A DNA stretch of 32,967 nt, taken from assembly GCF_014357575.1 (NCBI RefSeq), contig NZ_JACONW010000061.1:1-32967 (forward strand), in the 5' to 3' direction. The notes under the pieces are model-generated. The model saw only the letters and a list, made by a program, of their open reading frames with translations, did no database searches and had not been told where the DNA came from. This stretch comes from Pseudomonas folii (GTDB lineage Bacteria; Pseudomonadota; Gammaproteobacteria; Pseudomonadales; Pseudomonadaceae). The position numbers and the translations under genes were made by a program. Below, in pieces: positions 14,711 through 22,431 of the stretch (positions are counted from its first letter, which is position 1; the number at the start of each line of letters is the position of its first letter).

Positions 14711-16363
14711 TTACAGAGCCATATCCGAAGCTGGATTGCTTGGCTGTGGCTTCGCAGGCTTGGCCGGTGCAGCGCTGGCAGCAGGATAAGCTGCCGGGTC
14801 AATTACCGGTGGCTTGGTCAGCTGCAGGACTTCAGCGGTGTAATCCCACGACTGCTGAACGCGCTCAGGCGAACCGTTGAGCTTGGTGCCGTAGCTCGGA
14901 ACGATCTGGCGCATCTTGGCTTGCCACTCTGGAGTAGCAACCTTGTCCTTGAAGGCTTTTTCAAGCACGTCGATCATGATCGGAGGTGCAGTCGAGGCAC
15001 CTGGGGACGCGCCCAGCAGGCCAGCGATAGAGCGATCCTGAGAGAAAACAACCTCAGTACCCAGCTTCAACACACCACCTTTCTCGGCATCACGCTTGAT
15101 GATCTGCACGCGCTGACCGGCTTGCCACAAACGCCAGTCTTCTTTCTTGGCGTGCGGGAAGTACTCTTTCAGAGCATTGAAGCGGTCGTCATCCGACATC
15201 ATCAATTGGCCTGCCAGGTACTCGATCAACGGATACTGCTCAACGCCAACCTTGGTCATCGGCCACACGTTATGGGTCGTGGTGGTCGACAGCAGGTCAA
15301 GATACGAACCTTCCTTCAGGAACTTGGTGGAGAAGGTTGCGAACGGACCAAACAGGATCATGCGCTTGCCGTCCAGGACACGGGTGTCCAGGTGCGGTAC
15401 GGACATGGGTGGCGCGCCAGTCGACGCGATACCGTAGGCCTTGGCCATGTGCTGCATTGCCAGATCCTGGTTTTCAGTTACCAGGAACGAACCGCCGACC
15501 GGAAAGCCGCCGTATTCGCGAGCCTCAGGGATGTCAGCGATTTGCAGCAGCTTCAACGCACCGCCGCCAGCGCCGACAAACACGAACTTCGCGTCAGTGC
15601 CGTGAGTAGTACCGTCTTTCAGGTTTTTGTACTCGACGTGCCAGCTGCCGTCCTTGTTGCGCGTGATCTCGTTGACTTCGCTCGACAACTTCAGGTCGAA
15701 GTTAGGCTTGGTCTGCAGGTTGGCAACGTATTGGCGAGTGACTTCGCCCCAGTTCGCATCGGTACCCAGTGGCGTCCAGGTAGCAGCGATTTTCTGGTTT
15801 GGATCACGCCCTTCCATCATCAGTGGAACCCACTGCTTGATCTGAGCCTGATCTTCGCTGTACTGCATGCCGGCGAACAACGGGCTGGTTTTCAGCGCTT
15901 CGTAGCGGGCCTTCAGGAACTTGACGTTATCGTCGCCCCACATGAAGCTCATGTGTGGAGTCGAGTTGATGAACGAATGCGGGTTTTTCAGGACGCCATT
16001 CTTGACCTGCCACGCCATGAATTGACGGGTGACCTGGAACGCCTCGTTGATCTCGATAGCCTTGGCGATCTCGATCTTGCCGTCTTTGCCGTACGGGGTG
16101 TAGTTGGACTCGGCCAGGGCAGAGTGACCGGTACCGGCGTTGTTCCAGCCGTTTGAGCTTTCTTCGGCAACTTTGTCGAGGCGCTCGACCATTTCCATGG
16201 TCCAGCTCGGCTCAAGCTCGTTGAGCCATGTGCCGAGGGTAGCGCTCATGATGCCGCCACCGATCAGCAACACATCGACTTTCTTGGTTTCTTCTGCATG
16301 CAAAGGCGTCAGTCCCATCGACAGCGCCAGGCCCAGGAGGGCTGTGTTCACTTTTTTTAACAT
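14711..16363 (-). CDS. mqo: Malate:quinone oxidoreductase
   Basis: The 550-aa flavoprotein oxidises malate to oxaloacetate and passes electrons to quinone at the inner membrane, bypassing soluble malate dehydrogenase. The FAD Rossmann motif is VDVLLIGGGIMSATLGTWL (29-47). The characteristic SSNGWNNAGTGHSALAE (69-85) follows, and GPFATFSTKFL lies in the middle. A signal-like N-terminus ends at LHA, so the enzyme may face the periplasm, as in the membrane-type Mqo of pseudomonads. The last 35 residues are Ala/Pro/Lys-rich low complexity. The ATG at 16363 has only a weak ribosome binding site. A 425-nt upstream region separates it from the GNAT gene. Confidence 0.95.
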   Translation of the reverse strand: MLKKVNTALLGLALSMGLTPLHAEETKKVDVLLIGGGIMSATLGTWLNELEPSWTMEMVERLDKVAEESSNGWNNAGTGHSALAESNYTPYGKDGKIEIAKAIEINEAFQVTRQFMAWQVKNGVLKNPHSFINSTPHMSFMWGDDNVKFLKARYEALKTSPLFAGMQYSEDQAQIKQWVPLMMEGRDPNQKIAATWTPLGTDANWGEVTRQYVANLQTKPNFDLKLSSEVNEITRNKDGSWHVEYKNLKDGTTHGTDAKFVFVGAGGGALKLLQIADIPEAREYGGFPVGGSFLVTENQDLAMQHMAKAYGIASTGAPPMSVPHLDTRVLDGKRMILFGPFATFSTKFLKEGSYLDLLSTTTTHNVWPMTKVGVEQYPLIEYLAGQLMMSDDDRFNALKEYFPHAKKEDWRLWQAGQRVQIIKRDAEKGGVLKLGTEVVFSQDRSIAGLLGASPGASTAPPIMIDVLEKAFKDKVATPEWQAKMRQIVPSYGTKLNGSPERVQQSWDYTAEVLQLTKPPVIDPAAYPAASAAPAKPAKPQPSNPASDMAL

Positions 16364-16788
16364 ACTGTGATTTTTCCAGGATAGAACGTCATCCCTCCGT
16401 CAATCTACGCATCTGATGACCGGTTCCACGCATGCTTGCAGGCATATCGTGAACTGCGGCGATCGGCAGGACCGACGGCGGGACATTCAAGGCTGATGCA
16501 TTGCTATCAACCTCACTCTCTTGTCTCTCCTGAGCTGACTTCTTGTTTGCCATTGTTTTCAGCTGCTGAGTGACATTGAATCTCTTGGTACATCGTCAGA
16601 ACAAAACTGCTCCGACAACCTCGTTACAACCAGCACCCAGGTCTTTCACGGAACAACATCTGCTACTTGCCTAACAAAAGGTCATGCGTTGTAAAGCACA
16701 TATGTACACGTGTATCGGGAACCGCAAACGGTAATTGTAATCGGATACAGGTTGCGGAGCGAACTTTTACCGACATTCGCTTGTTCGC
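16364..16788. other. Intergenic region upstream of mqo
   Basis: This 425-nt stretch must hold the mqo promoter. It contains a possible 54-codon ORF on the minus strand (16389-16553) and a perfect palindrome, TACACGTGTA, at 16705-16714. No REP unit is present. Nothing else stands out. Confidence 0.5.
16389..16553 (-). CDS. Possible small ORF upstream of mqo
   Basis: A 54-codon frame starts with MANKKSAQERQESEVD and ends in MRRLTEG, 25 nt before the mqo start on the same strand. The first half is hydrophilic and Ser/Glu-rich and the middle is Pro/Val-rich; there is no membrane segment or signal peptide. No convincing Shine-Dalgarno precedes the ATG. It could be a leader peptide, a real small protein or chance. 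I do not recognise it. Confidence 0.22.
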   Translation of the reverse strand: MANKKSAQERQESEVDSNASALNVPPSVLPIAAVHDMPASMRGTGHQMRRLTEG

Positions 16789-17493
16789 TTAGTCGATAGT
16801 CTCGTTCGACGCGGGCCTCTGGCGCGCATCAACCAGTGCTTTGGCTTGCCGGGTTAATTGATCCAGATGCCGATCACGCTGCTTCTCGGCCTCTATCATC
16901 GGCCGTTTTCCGTGCTGCTGAAGTAAATAGGCGTGAATTTGCCGAATCTCCAGCGAATTGTAGATCGGCGCGACATCCAGTACGGCGACCAGACCGTCAG
17001 TGCCGTGATCCCGGGTATTCATCAATACCTGCGGACCGCGAGCGGCCAGCACCTGAAACCCCATCGCTTCGAAACGCGGCACCGCCGCAGCGCGGCAGGC
17101 CAGCTCTGCATGGGGGTAACGCTCGGTCATCTGCGCCAGCATCGCGCGCGCCACGCCTTTGCGACGTTTGCTGGCCTGTACAGCCATGAATGCTACCGCG
17201 CAGGCGTCGGGATCATCCTTGACCGGCAGATAGAGCAAGAAGCCGATCACCGTCTCCGGCTCTTCAGCATCCAGCGCCACAATCAACTCAACAGGAATCC
17301 CTTTTGATCCGTCCATGGCGTCGATGTAGAGGTGAACCTCATAGCCGACGCCATATTGGTAAAGGCTGTAGAGCGGATTGCTGGGCGCAATGTTGACCAT
17401 GCTGATATCGGTGATGTAGTCGACCACCATCTGCATGATCTGGCTTTTGATCGACTCCGGAGGCGGGTTTTCGAAACGGGTGACGGTGAACAT
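16789..17493 (-). CDS. GNAT family N-acetyltransferase
   Basis: The 234-aa protein has a GNAT core in the middle. A beta-strand with VIGFLLYLPV (82-91) is followed by CAVAFMAVQASKRRKGVARA (98-117), where RRKGVA (110-115) is the acetyl-CoA pyrophosphate loop. YPHAELACRAAAVPRFEAMGF then matches the late GNAT strand-helix. The N-terminal 75 residues and the charged C-terminal helix (about 190-234, KRPMIEAEKQRDRHLDQL) are extra. It would transfer acetyl groups from acetyl-CoA in the cytosol; the substrate is unknown. ATG at 17493 has GGAGT about 12 nt upstream. It is divergent from the dienelactone hydrolase gene across a REPIN. Confidence 0.82.
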   Translation of the reverse strand: MFTVTRFENPPPESIKSQIMQMVVDYITDISMVNIAPSNPLYSLYQYGVGYEVHLYIDAMDGSKGIPVELIVALDAEEPETVIGFLLYLPVKDDPDACAVAFMAVQASKRRKGVARAMLAQMTERYPHAELACRAAAVPRFEAMGFQVLAARGPQVLMNTRDHGTDGLVAVLDVAPIYNSLEIRQIHAYLLQQHGKRPMIEAEKQRDRHLDQLTRQAKALVDARQRPASNETID

Positions 17494-17846
17494 CGAGGTG
17501 GTGACTCCAGACTTAAGGCGTCCCCGGACCGGCAGCGTCGGCCCGAAGTAGCGCCATCATACCCGCTCTTGGCAGCAGAACAGAGCGCGCAACGCCGCAC
17601 TGCTCTGTTGGAGCGGTCAAAAGCACTTAATAGATGCGATTTTCATGTGGGAGCGGTGCTTCCCGCGATAGAGGCGACGCGCTCTGAAGTACAAACCGCG
17701 GTGTTCTTATCGCGGGCAAGCACCGCTCCCATGAAATCGAGTTTGATCCGCGATAGCGGTGTGCCAGGGACAGTTCACCAATGCCCATTTGCCTCACCGG
17801 CAAAGACTGCTTTAATCAGCCGACTCACCGATGAAGGAGCGAACAG
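17494..17846. other. Intergenic region between divergent GNAT and DLH genes
   Basis: This 353-nt gap contains the REPIN at 17641-17736, flanked by the two upstream regions of divergent genes. I see no further ORF or recognised operator. Confidence 0.5.
17641..17736. repeat. REPIN, class GGGAGCGGTGCTTGCCCGCG
   Basis: Arms at 17641-17668 and 17709-17736 are inverted copies. The left arm carries one extra T and lacks one G relative to the right. It is related to, but distinct from, the TTGGAGCGAGGCTTGCCCGC class. Confidence 0.88.
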
Positions 17847-18734
17847 ATGGAACGTCTCACCGCGAAAGATTTTTCCCCTGAACTGCTTGAGCTGTACGAC
17901 TACTACGCCCACGGCAAGATCAACAGACGCGAATTTCTTGACCGCGCAGCCGCTTTCACTGTGTTCGGCCTGACTGCCAGTGCTGTTCTTGCTTCGCTGA
18001 GCCCCAACTACGCAATGGCCCAGCAGGTGGAATTCACCGATCCGGACATCATCGCCGAGTACGTCAACTATCCCTCCCCCAAAGGCCACGGGCAGGTGCG
18101 CGGTTATCTGGTGCGTCCGGCGAAAGCGACCGGCAAATTACCCGCTGTGGTCGTGGCCCACGAGAATCGCGGGCTTAACCCTTACATCGAAGACGTTGCC
18201 CGCCGCGTAGCAAAAGCCGGTTTCATCGCCCTCGCCCCCGACGGCCTGACTTCGGTCGGCGGCTATCCCGGCAATGACGACAAAGGCCGCGAACTGCAGC
18301 AGACCGTGGACCCGGAAAAGCTCATGAACGACTTCTTCGCCGCCATCGAGTGGATGATGAAACACGACGCAACCACCGGTAAAGTCGGCATCACCGGCTT
18401 CTGTTACGGTGGTGGTGTTGCCAACGCTGCAGCGGTTGCCTACCCCGAACTGGCCGCCGCCGTGCCGTTTTACGGACGTCAGGCCAAAGCCGAGGATGTG
18501 CCAAGAATCAAGGCACCGCTGTTGATCCACTACGGCGAACTGGACACGCGCATCAACGAAGGCGCTGCCGCTTATGAGCAGGCATTGAAAGCCGCAGGCA
18601 AAACCTATCAGGCGTATGTCTATCCCGGCGCCAACCACGGCTTTCATAACGACTCCACGCCACGCTATGACGAAGCGGCGGCCAAGCTCGCATGGGACAG
18701 GACGCTGGAGTGGTTTAACAAGTATCTGGTTTGA
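17847..18734 (+). CDS. Dienelactone hydrolase family protein with Tat-type leader
   Basis: The 295-aa alpha/beta hydrolase resembles YghX/DLH proteins. The triad is visible: Cys186 in GFCYGGG, Asp233 in GELDTRI and His264 in GANHGFHND, with Glu106 in AHENRG as the helper residue of DLH. The N-terminus has NRREFLDRAAAF (27-38), then a hydrophobic stretch ending in AMAQQ near residue 60. This resembles a twin-arginine signal set about 27 residues in, as in YghX-like proteins. It would hydrolyse an ester or lactone, probably in the periplasm. AAGGAG before the ATG at 17847 supports the start. The natural substrate is unknown. Confidence 0.87.
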   Translation: MERLTAKDFSPELLELYDYYAHGKINRREFLDRAAAFTVFGLTASAVLASLSPNYAMAQQVEFTDPDIIAEYVNYPSPKGHGQVRGYLVRPAKATGKLPAVVVAHENRGLNPYIEDVARRVAKAGFIALAPDGLTSVGGYPGNDDKGRELQQTVDPEKLMNDFFAAIEWMMKHDATTGKVGITGFCYGGGVANAAAVAYPELAAAVPFYGRQAKAEDVPRIKAPLLIHYGELDTRINEGAAAYEQALKAAGKTYQAYVYPGANHGFHNDSTPRYDEAAAKLAWDRTLEWFNKYLV

Positions 18735-18783
18735 TCCTGACCTGAATCCCAACACTCCAAAACCGCTGGACCTGGAATTCATC

Positions 18784-18878
18784 CTGCAGGACCGGCTTCA
18801 GCCGGGAGAGCGTCTAGACAATCGCCTGATTTGCTTCGGCAGAAATACCGCTCTCGCGGCTAAAGCCGCTCCTACAGG
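18784..18878. repeat. REPIN, class GGACCGGCTTTAGCCGGGAG
   Basis: The left arm CTGCAGGACCGGCTTCAGCC and the right arm with CGGCTAAAGCCGCTCCTACA are inverted with several mismatches. This is an older-looking copy of the class seen at 20763-20858 and 30388-30479. Confidence 0.8.
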
Positions 18879-19033
18879 CCGAACGGTTTAGAGCAAGCTT
18901 GCGGGCAGTTAGCAGCGCCGCAAGCGCCCGCCCTCCTGAGTTGCGAAAAAAGCAACAGAGCTGCAGCCCCGCAAGGATTGATAGCGCCCCCATTGCCTGC
19001 CCATACTCGACCCACCCCAAAAAGGAGAAGGTC

Positions 19034-19810
19034 ATGGATTCCCTTTGGCAGCGTCTGCAAGATCAGGCTCATCAGCTTGCAAATCGCAACCCCGTTCTCA
19101 GCCATTACGTAGAGAACGGCATTCTGGCGCAGCCCTCCTTCGCCGCAGCCCTGGCAGCAAACCTCGCCCGGCAGCTCAAGGAGCAGGCCGTCAACACTGA
19201 TCTGACGCGCTGGTTCTCCGACGTCATTCAAGCCAACCCCGATATTGCTTCCCACGCAGCGGCAGACATCAATCACCTGGTCATCGTCAACCCGGCCTGT
19301 CCTGATCACCTGACTGCTTTCATGACCTTCCGCGGCATCCTCGCTGTTCAGGCTTATCGCATTGGTCATGCCTTGTGGAACGAGGGCGATATCCAGAGCG
19401 CAGTGCTGTTGCAGAACTGGGCAGCCAATACCTGGAGCATTGATATCCACCCGGCAGCACGATTGGGCAAAGCGCTGTTTGTGGATCACGGCATCGGCCT
19501 GGTGATTGGCGAGACCGCGGTCGTAGAAGATGAAGTCAGCCTTTGGCACGGTGTAACACTGGGCAGCACCCTGGCTGAAGTCGGCGACCGTCATCCAAAA
19601 ATCCGCCGCGGCGCGCTGATCTGCGCGGGTGCGACCGTGCTGGGCAATATTGAAGTGGGTCCCAGGGCCATCGTCGCGGCCAACGCGGTGGTGCTCAAAC
19701 CGGTGCCAGCGGGTGCAGTGGTCGCGGGCACTCCGGCAAAAATTGTCGGTAGCGCACCGCAATCGCTGGCAACCCTGACCTCGAAAACCCTTACTCAACG
19801 GGAGCAATGA
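19034..19810 (+). CDS. Serine O-acetyltransferase (CysE-like)
   Basis: The 258-aa enzyme makes O-acetylserine from serine and acetyl-CoA, the first step of cysteine synthesis. The N-terminal helical domain (about 1-125) contains FMTFRGILAVQAYRIGHALW. The left-handed beta-helix domain starts at SIDIHPAARLG (135-145), with Asp137 and His152 (in VDHGIGLVIGET) at the catalytic positions, then GVTLGSTL, GDRHPKIRRG and AGTPAKIVG. AAAGGAG upstream fixes ATG at 19034. The stop overlaps the ATG of the next gene (ATGA), so both are translated together. This coupling to a VOC protein suggests a specialised copy rather than the housekeeping cysE. Confidence 0.88.
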   Translation: MDSLWQRLQDQAHQLANRNPVLSHYVENGILAQPSFAAALAANLARQLKEQAVNTDLTRWFSDVIQANPDIASHAAADINHLVIVNPACPDHLTAFMTFRGILAVQAYRIGHALWNEGDIQSAVLLQNWAANTWSIDIHPAARLGKALFVDHGIGLVIGETAVVEDEVSLWHGVTLGSTLAEVGDRHPKIRRGALICAGATVLGNIEVGPRAIVAANAVVLKPVPAGAVVAGTPAKIVGSAPQSLATLTSKTLTQREQ

Positions 19811-20703
19811 CCATGGCCGCAGCCGCCCAATCCACTCAAGGTATTGACCACCCGCTGGTGACCGTACGCAACCATCCACAGGCACTCGAGCTGTATCGCA
19901 AGATGGGCTTTGAACCGTCGCCGGTGAGCTACCACCCGTGGGGCACTGTCACGACGCTGGTGATGTTCCCCAGCAATTTCATCGAAATCATCGCAGTAGA
20001 TGATGCCTCGAAGTTTGGCACCAACTCGGTCGATGGCTTTTGCTTCGGACGTCAGCTGGGCACGTTTCTGGACCGCGGTGAAGAAGGCGTTTCACTGGTC
20101 GCCCTGCACAGCAAAGACGCCGACGCTGATTATCGGCGCCTTACCCATGCAGGGTTGGCCAGCCAGGGTCGTATCGATTTCCGGCGCAAAATGACCCTGC
20201 CCGATGGCAGCCCGGACGAAGTCGTCGTTTCGCTGGGCCTATTCATGGATGAAGAGCACCCGGACGTTTCCAACTTCATTTGCCATCAGCACCGCCCGGA
20301 GCTGATCTGGGTGCCTGAATGGCAAAACCATCCAAACGGTGCCGACGGCATTCTTGCGGTGACCTACCTGGCGGACCCAGCCCAGCTCGAAACCCGATGG
20401 AAAGCGTTGTACGGTGATGCAGTTCGCTACAACGGCGATGTGCTGGAGGCCGACACCGGCTGTGGGCTGCTACGCGCCATGTCCCTGACTGCAGCGCAAA
20501 CCGAGTTTGCCGGGGTCAACTTGCCTCAGGCGGCCAGCCAACGACCCCACGCGATCGCACTGCGCATCAACACTAAAGATCTGGATGCGGCGCGAGCCAT
20601 TATCCAAAGCAACAAAGTGCCGCATCTAGCGGGTTCACAGCGCCTGCTGATTGAGCCGCAAGCGGCCGGGAATGTGATTCTGGAGCTGGTGCAAACCCGC
20701 TGA
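19807..20703 (+). CDS. VOC superfamily protein (glyoxalase_3-like)
   Basis: The 298-aa protein starts at HPLVTVRNHPQALELYRKMGF (about residues 15-35), a classical vicinal-oxygen-chelate opening. It continues through FIEIIAVDD, a long central region with DEEHPDVSNFICHQHRPELIW, and a C-terminal half with a second VOC-like repeat ending in NVILELVQTR. VOC enzymes bind a divalent metal; His15 and the ICHQHRPE cluster may provide ligands. The gene overlaps the serine acetyltransferase stop by four bases, so the two are translationally coupled. The function is unknown; a link to thiol or sulfur metabolism is only suggested by context. Confidence 0.8.
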   Translation: MTMAAAAQSTQGIDHPLVTVRNHPQALELYRKMGFEPSPVSYHPWGTVTTLVMFPSNFIEIIAVDDASKFGTNSVDGFCFGRQLGTFLDRGEEGVSLVALHSKDADADYRRLTHAGLASQGRIDFRRKMTLPDGSPDEVVVSLGLFMDEEHPDVSNFICHQHRPELIWVPEWQNHPNGADGILAVTYLADPAQLETRWKALYGDAVRYNGDVLEADTGCGLLRAMSLTAAQTEFAGVNLPQAASQRPHAIALRINTKDLDAARAIIQSNKVPHLAGSQRLLIEPQAAGNVILELVQTR

Positions 20704-20762
20704 GAATCGGACTGTCAGGAGGGTCATGGTCCTGTGGGAGATTCCATGTTTGCCCGCAAGCC

Positions 20763-20858
20763 GACGTGGGACCGGCTTTAGCCGGGAAGGCGGTATTTCT
20801 GGCGATGAAGATGGACTGAATGTACTGGCCTCTTCCCGGCTAAAGCCGGTCCCACGTC
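20763..20858. repeat. REPIN, class GGACCGGCTTTAGCCGGGAG
   Basis: A perfect 27-bp inverted repeat, with arms at 20763-20789 and 20832-20858, encloses 42 nt. It looks recent because the arms are identical. Confidence 0.92.
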
Positions 20859-20869
20859 ATCAGGGAATC

Positions 20870-20898
20870 CTGTGGGAGCCGGGCTTGCCCGCGATAAG
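20870..20898 (+). repeat. Single REP unit, class GGGAGC-GGGCTTGCCCGCGA
   Basis: CTGTGGGAGCCGGGCTTGCC continues into CGCGATAAG. One arm only, next to a complete REPIN of a different class. Confidence 0.7.
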
Positions 20899-20951
20899 GA
20901 CGACTCGGTCCACCTGTAACACCGCTCTCCTGAATAAATTCGGTCCTGCGG

Positions 20952-21098
20952 ATGCCTGAGCCTGCAGAGCATTTTGCCGTCCGTCGCCTGCCCACTCGCC
21001 ATCAGCCCGAAGGCTATCAACCAAACGTCGGGCTTGCCGTTAAAGCACGCAGCGTCCCGGGACTGGTCGGGCGCATTGCCCGTGCGAGAGCCCCATGA
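20952..21098 (+). CDS. Possible 48-codon ORF overlapping the alginate lyase start
   Basis: The frame begins MPEPAEHFAVRRLPTRHQ and ends in GRIARARAP. Its TGA overlaps the ATG of the alginate lyase gene (ATGA at 21095-21098), the arrangement used for translational coupling. It is Arg/Pro-rich with no signal or membrane segment, and no good ribosome binding site precedes it. It could be a leader peptide or chance. Confidence 0.25.
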   Translation: MPEPAEHFAVRRLPTRHQPEGYQPNVGLAVKARSVPGLVGRIARARAP

Positions 21099-21757
21099 TC
21101 GACCTCAGTGTCTGGAACCTTACCCTGCCCATTGAAACACCGGCCCTCACCGTGACAACCGCACGTGTCAGCAGCCTCAACAGTCCATACTTCAAAGTCA
21201 GCAGCAACGGTATTGTGATGTGGGCACCGGTGACCGGCTCGCACTCCGGCACCAGCGACTACCCTCGCACGGAGTTGCGCGAAACCCTTTCCAACGGCAA
21301 CGCCCTGAACTGGCTGTATAACAGCGGCACCAATACCATGGTCGGCGCACTAATGGTCAATCAGGTGCCGTCGACGGGCAAAATTGTAGTGGCGCAAATC
21401 CACGCCAAAAACGCCCCGACGCCCTTGCTGAAGATGGTCTATCGCTACACCGCCAAGGGCGGATTCGTGGATCTGGAATATCGCGTCAAGCCAGCCGACG
21501 AAAAAAGCCCGGTGATGTACAGCACCCCCATGCCCATGAACAAGGCCTTCACTTACTCGATTCAGATGGCGCCCACTGGCAAACTCACCGTGATGATCAA
21601 TAACGTGGCGGCGCAGACCACTCTCAACCCTGCCTGGTATGGCTACGCCTTTTACTTCAAGGCCGGGGTGTACACCCTGGACAACGTCGGCTATCCCACT
21701 GAAGGCGGGAAAGTCACCTACACCAATCTTTCCACCAGCCACGTCGTGAAGAAGTAA
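21095..21757 (+). CDS. Polysaccharide lyase family 7 (alginate lyase-like)
   Basis: The 220-aa protein has the three PL7 signatures in order: RTELRE (58-63), QIH (101-103) and YFKAGVY (187-193). Together they give the catalytic Arg, Gln, His and Tyr of the beta-jelly-roll alginate lyases. Length and layout resemble PA1167 of P. aeruginosa. It would cleave alginate or a related polyuronate by beta-elimination. No signal peptide is visible, since the fold starts directly at DLSVWNLTLP. It is therefore either cytosolic or exported without a classical leader. The ribosome binding site is weak (GAGAG), and translation may depend on the overlapping upstream ORF. Confidence 0.88.
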   Translation: MIDLSVWNLTLPIETPALTVTTARVSSLNSPYFKVSSNGIVMWAPVTGSHSGTSDYPRTELRETLSNGNALNWLYNSGTNTMVGALMVNQVPSTGKIVVAQIHAKNAPTPLLKMVYRYTAKGGFVDLEYRVKPADEKSPVMYSTPMPMNKAFTYSIQMAPTGKLTVMINNVAAQTTLNPAWYGYAFYFKAGVYTLDNVGYPTEGGKVTYTNLSTSHVVKK

Positions 21758-21795
21758 CAACCCGCAAGACGGCAGTCGCTGTGGACCGTTGTAAA

Positions 21796-21824
21796 TCACG
21801 CCATTCGTTTTCAGGATGGCGTGA
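21796..21824. terminator. Hairpin between convergent alginate lyase and flavin reductase genes
   Basis: TCACGCCAT (21796-21804) and ATGGCGTGA (21816-21824) form a perfect 9-bp stem with an 11-nt loop in the 75-nt convergent gap. There is no clear T tract, so termination strength is uncertain. Confidence 0.5.
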
Positions 21825-21832
21825 ACCTCGCA

Positions 21833-22420
21833 TCACTTCTCGTCGCCAGCCTCGACATCCAGCGCTTCACCAATCGCATAAAAATGCCCGCCCGCGATGT
21901 AGTGCAAACTGCGCCACGCCGGGTCGGCCGTTTCAAAGTTCCAGTGCCCGTCCTTGAACACTCGCGTATCCGCCCAGGCACCCATGACTTCGCCGATGAA
22001 CAGGTCATAGGTCGACTGATTGTGAGCCTCGGGTATCAGGCGGCACGCCAGCCACGCGGAACAGCCTGCCACGAAGGGCAGATCATGACCGGGTATGCGG
22101 AACAGCTCCACGCCTGAACGATGCAGTTTGTCTGCTTCGTTAAACAGACTGCGGGTACCCACCTCGTGGGTGAGTTGCAACTGCGCCGCCGTTGGCACCT
22201 GAATCACAAATAACCCGCTGTGCTCGACCAGCTCTCGGGTCTTGGCGATTTTATCGAGCACCACAGTGAGCTTGGCGGGCATGAAATCCAGCGCGCAGGC
22301 CCAGGCAGCGGCCATGACATTGTCGACCCCGTCGTGCCGGGCCGAGACCAGCACCGTCGGGCCATGGTTGAGCAAACGATAGGCCTTGGCCGGGTCCACC
22401 GGAGCAATAAATTCGTTCAC
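21833..22420 (-). CDS. Flavin reductase-like (FMN-binding split barrel) family protein
   Basis: The 195-aa protein belongs to the flavin reductase-like/DIM6-NTAB group. It has HGPTVLVSARHDGVDNVMAA (about 18-37), the conserved opening that contacts FMN, then LTVVLDKIAKTRELVEHSG and the late LFIGEVMGAW strand. It would bind FMN and use NAD(P)H, or be a flavoprotein of unknown reaction. I chose GTG at 22420 because AGAGGT lies just upstream; the longer frame to 22477 would overlap the aminotransferase gene. It follows that gene after 11 nt on the same strand, so the two form an operon. Confidence 0.82.
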   Translation of the reverse strand: MNEFIAPVDPAKAYRLLNHGPTVLVSARHDGVDNVMAAAWACALDFMPAKLTVVLDKIAKTRELVEHSGLFVIQVPTAAQLQLTHEVGTRSLFNEADKLHRSGVELFRIPGHDLPFVAGCSAWLACRLIPEAHNQSTYDLFIGEVMGAWADTRVFKDGHWNFETADPAWRSLHYIAGGHFYAIGEALDVEAGDEK

Positions 22421-22431
22421 AAAAATACCTC

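Larger units (their letters stand above)
20704..21094. other. Intergenic region with REPs before the alginate lyase
   Basis: This 391-nt gap holds a REPIN (20763-20858), a single REP arm of another class (20870-20898) and a possible 48-codon ORF (20952-21098) overlapping the alginate lyase start. No clear promoter was recognised. Confidence 0.5.

Noticed and set aside
14708..16156. 482-aa open frame on the plus strand
   Set aside because: It lies fully antisense to mqo, which has unmistakable motifs. The frame is a by-product of GC-rich codon use and shows no recognisable domain.
16705..16714. Palindrome TACACGTGTA upstream of mqo
   Set aside because: Too short to assign to any regulator, and single palindromes of this size are expected by chance in 33 kb. 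Noted only within the intergenic entry.
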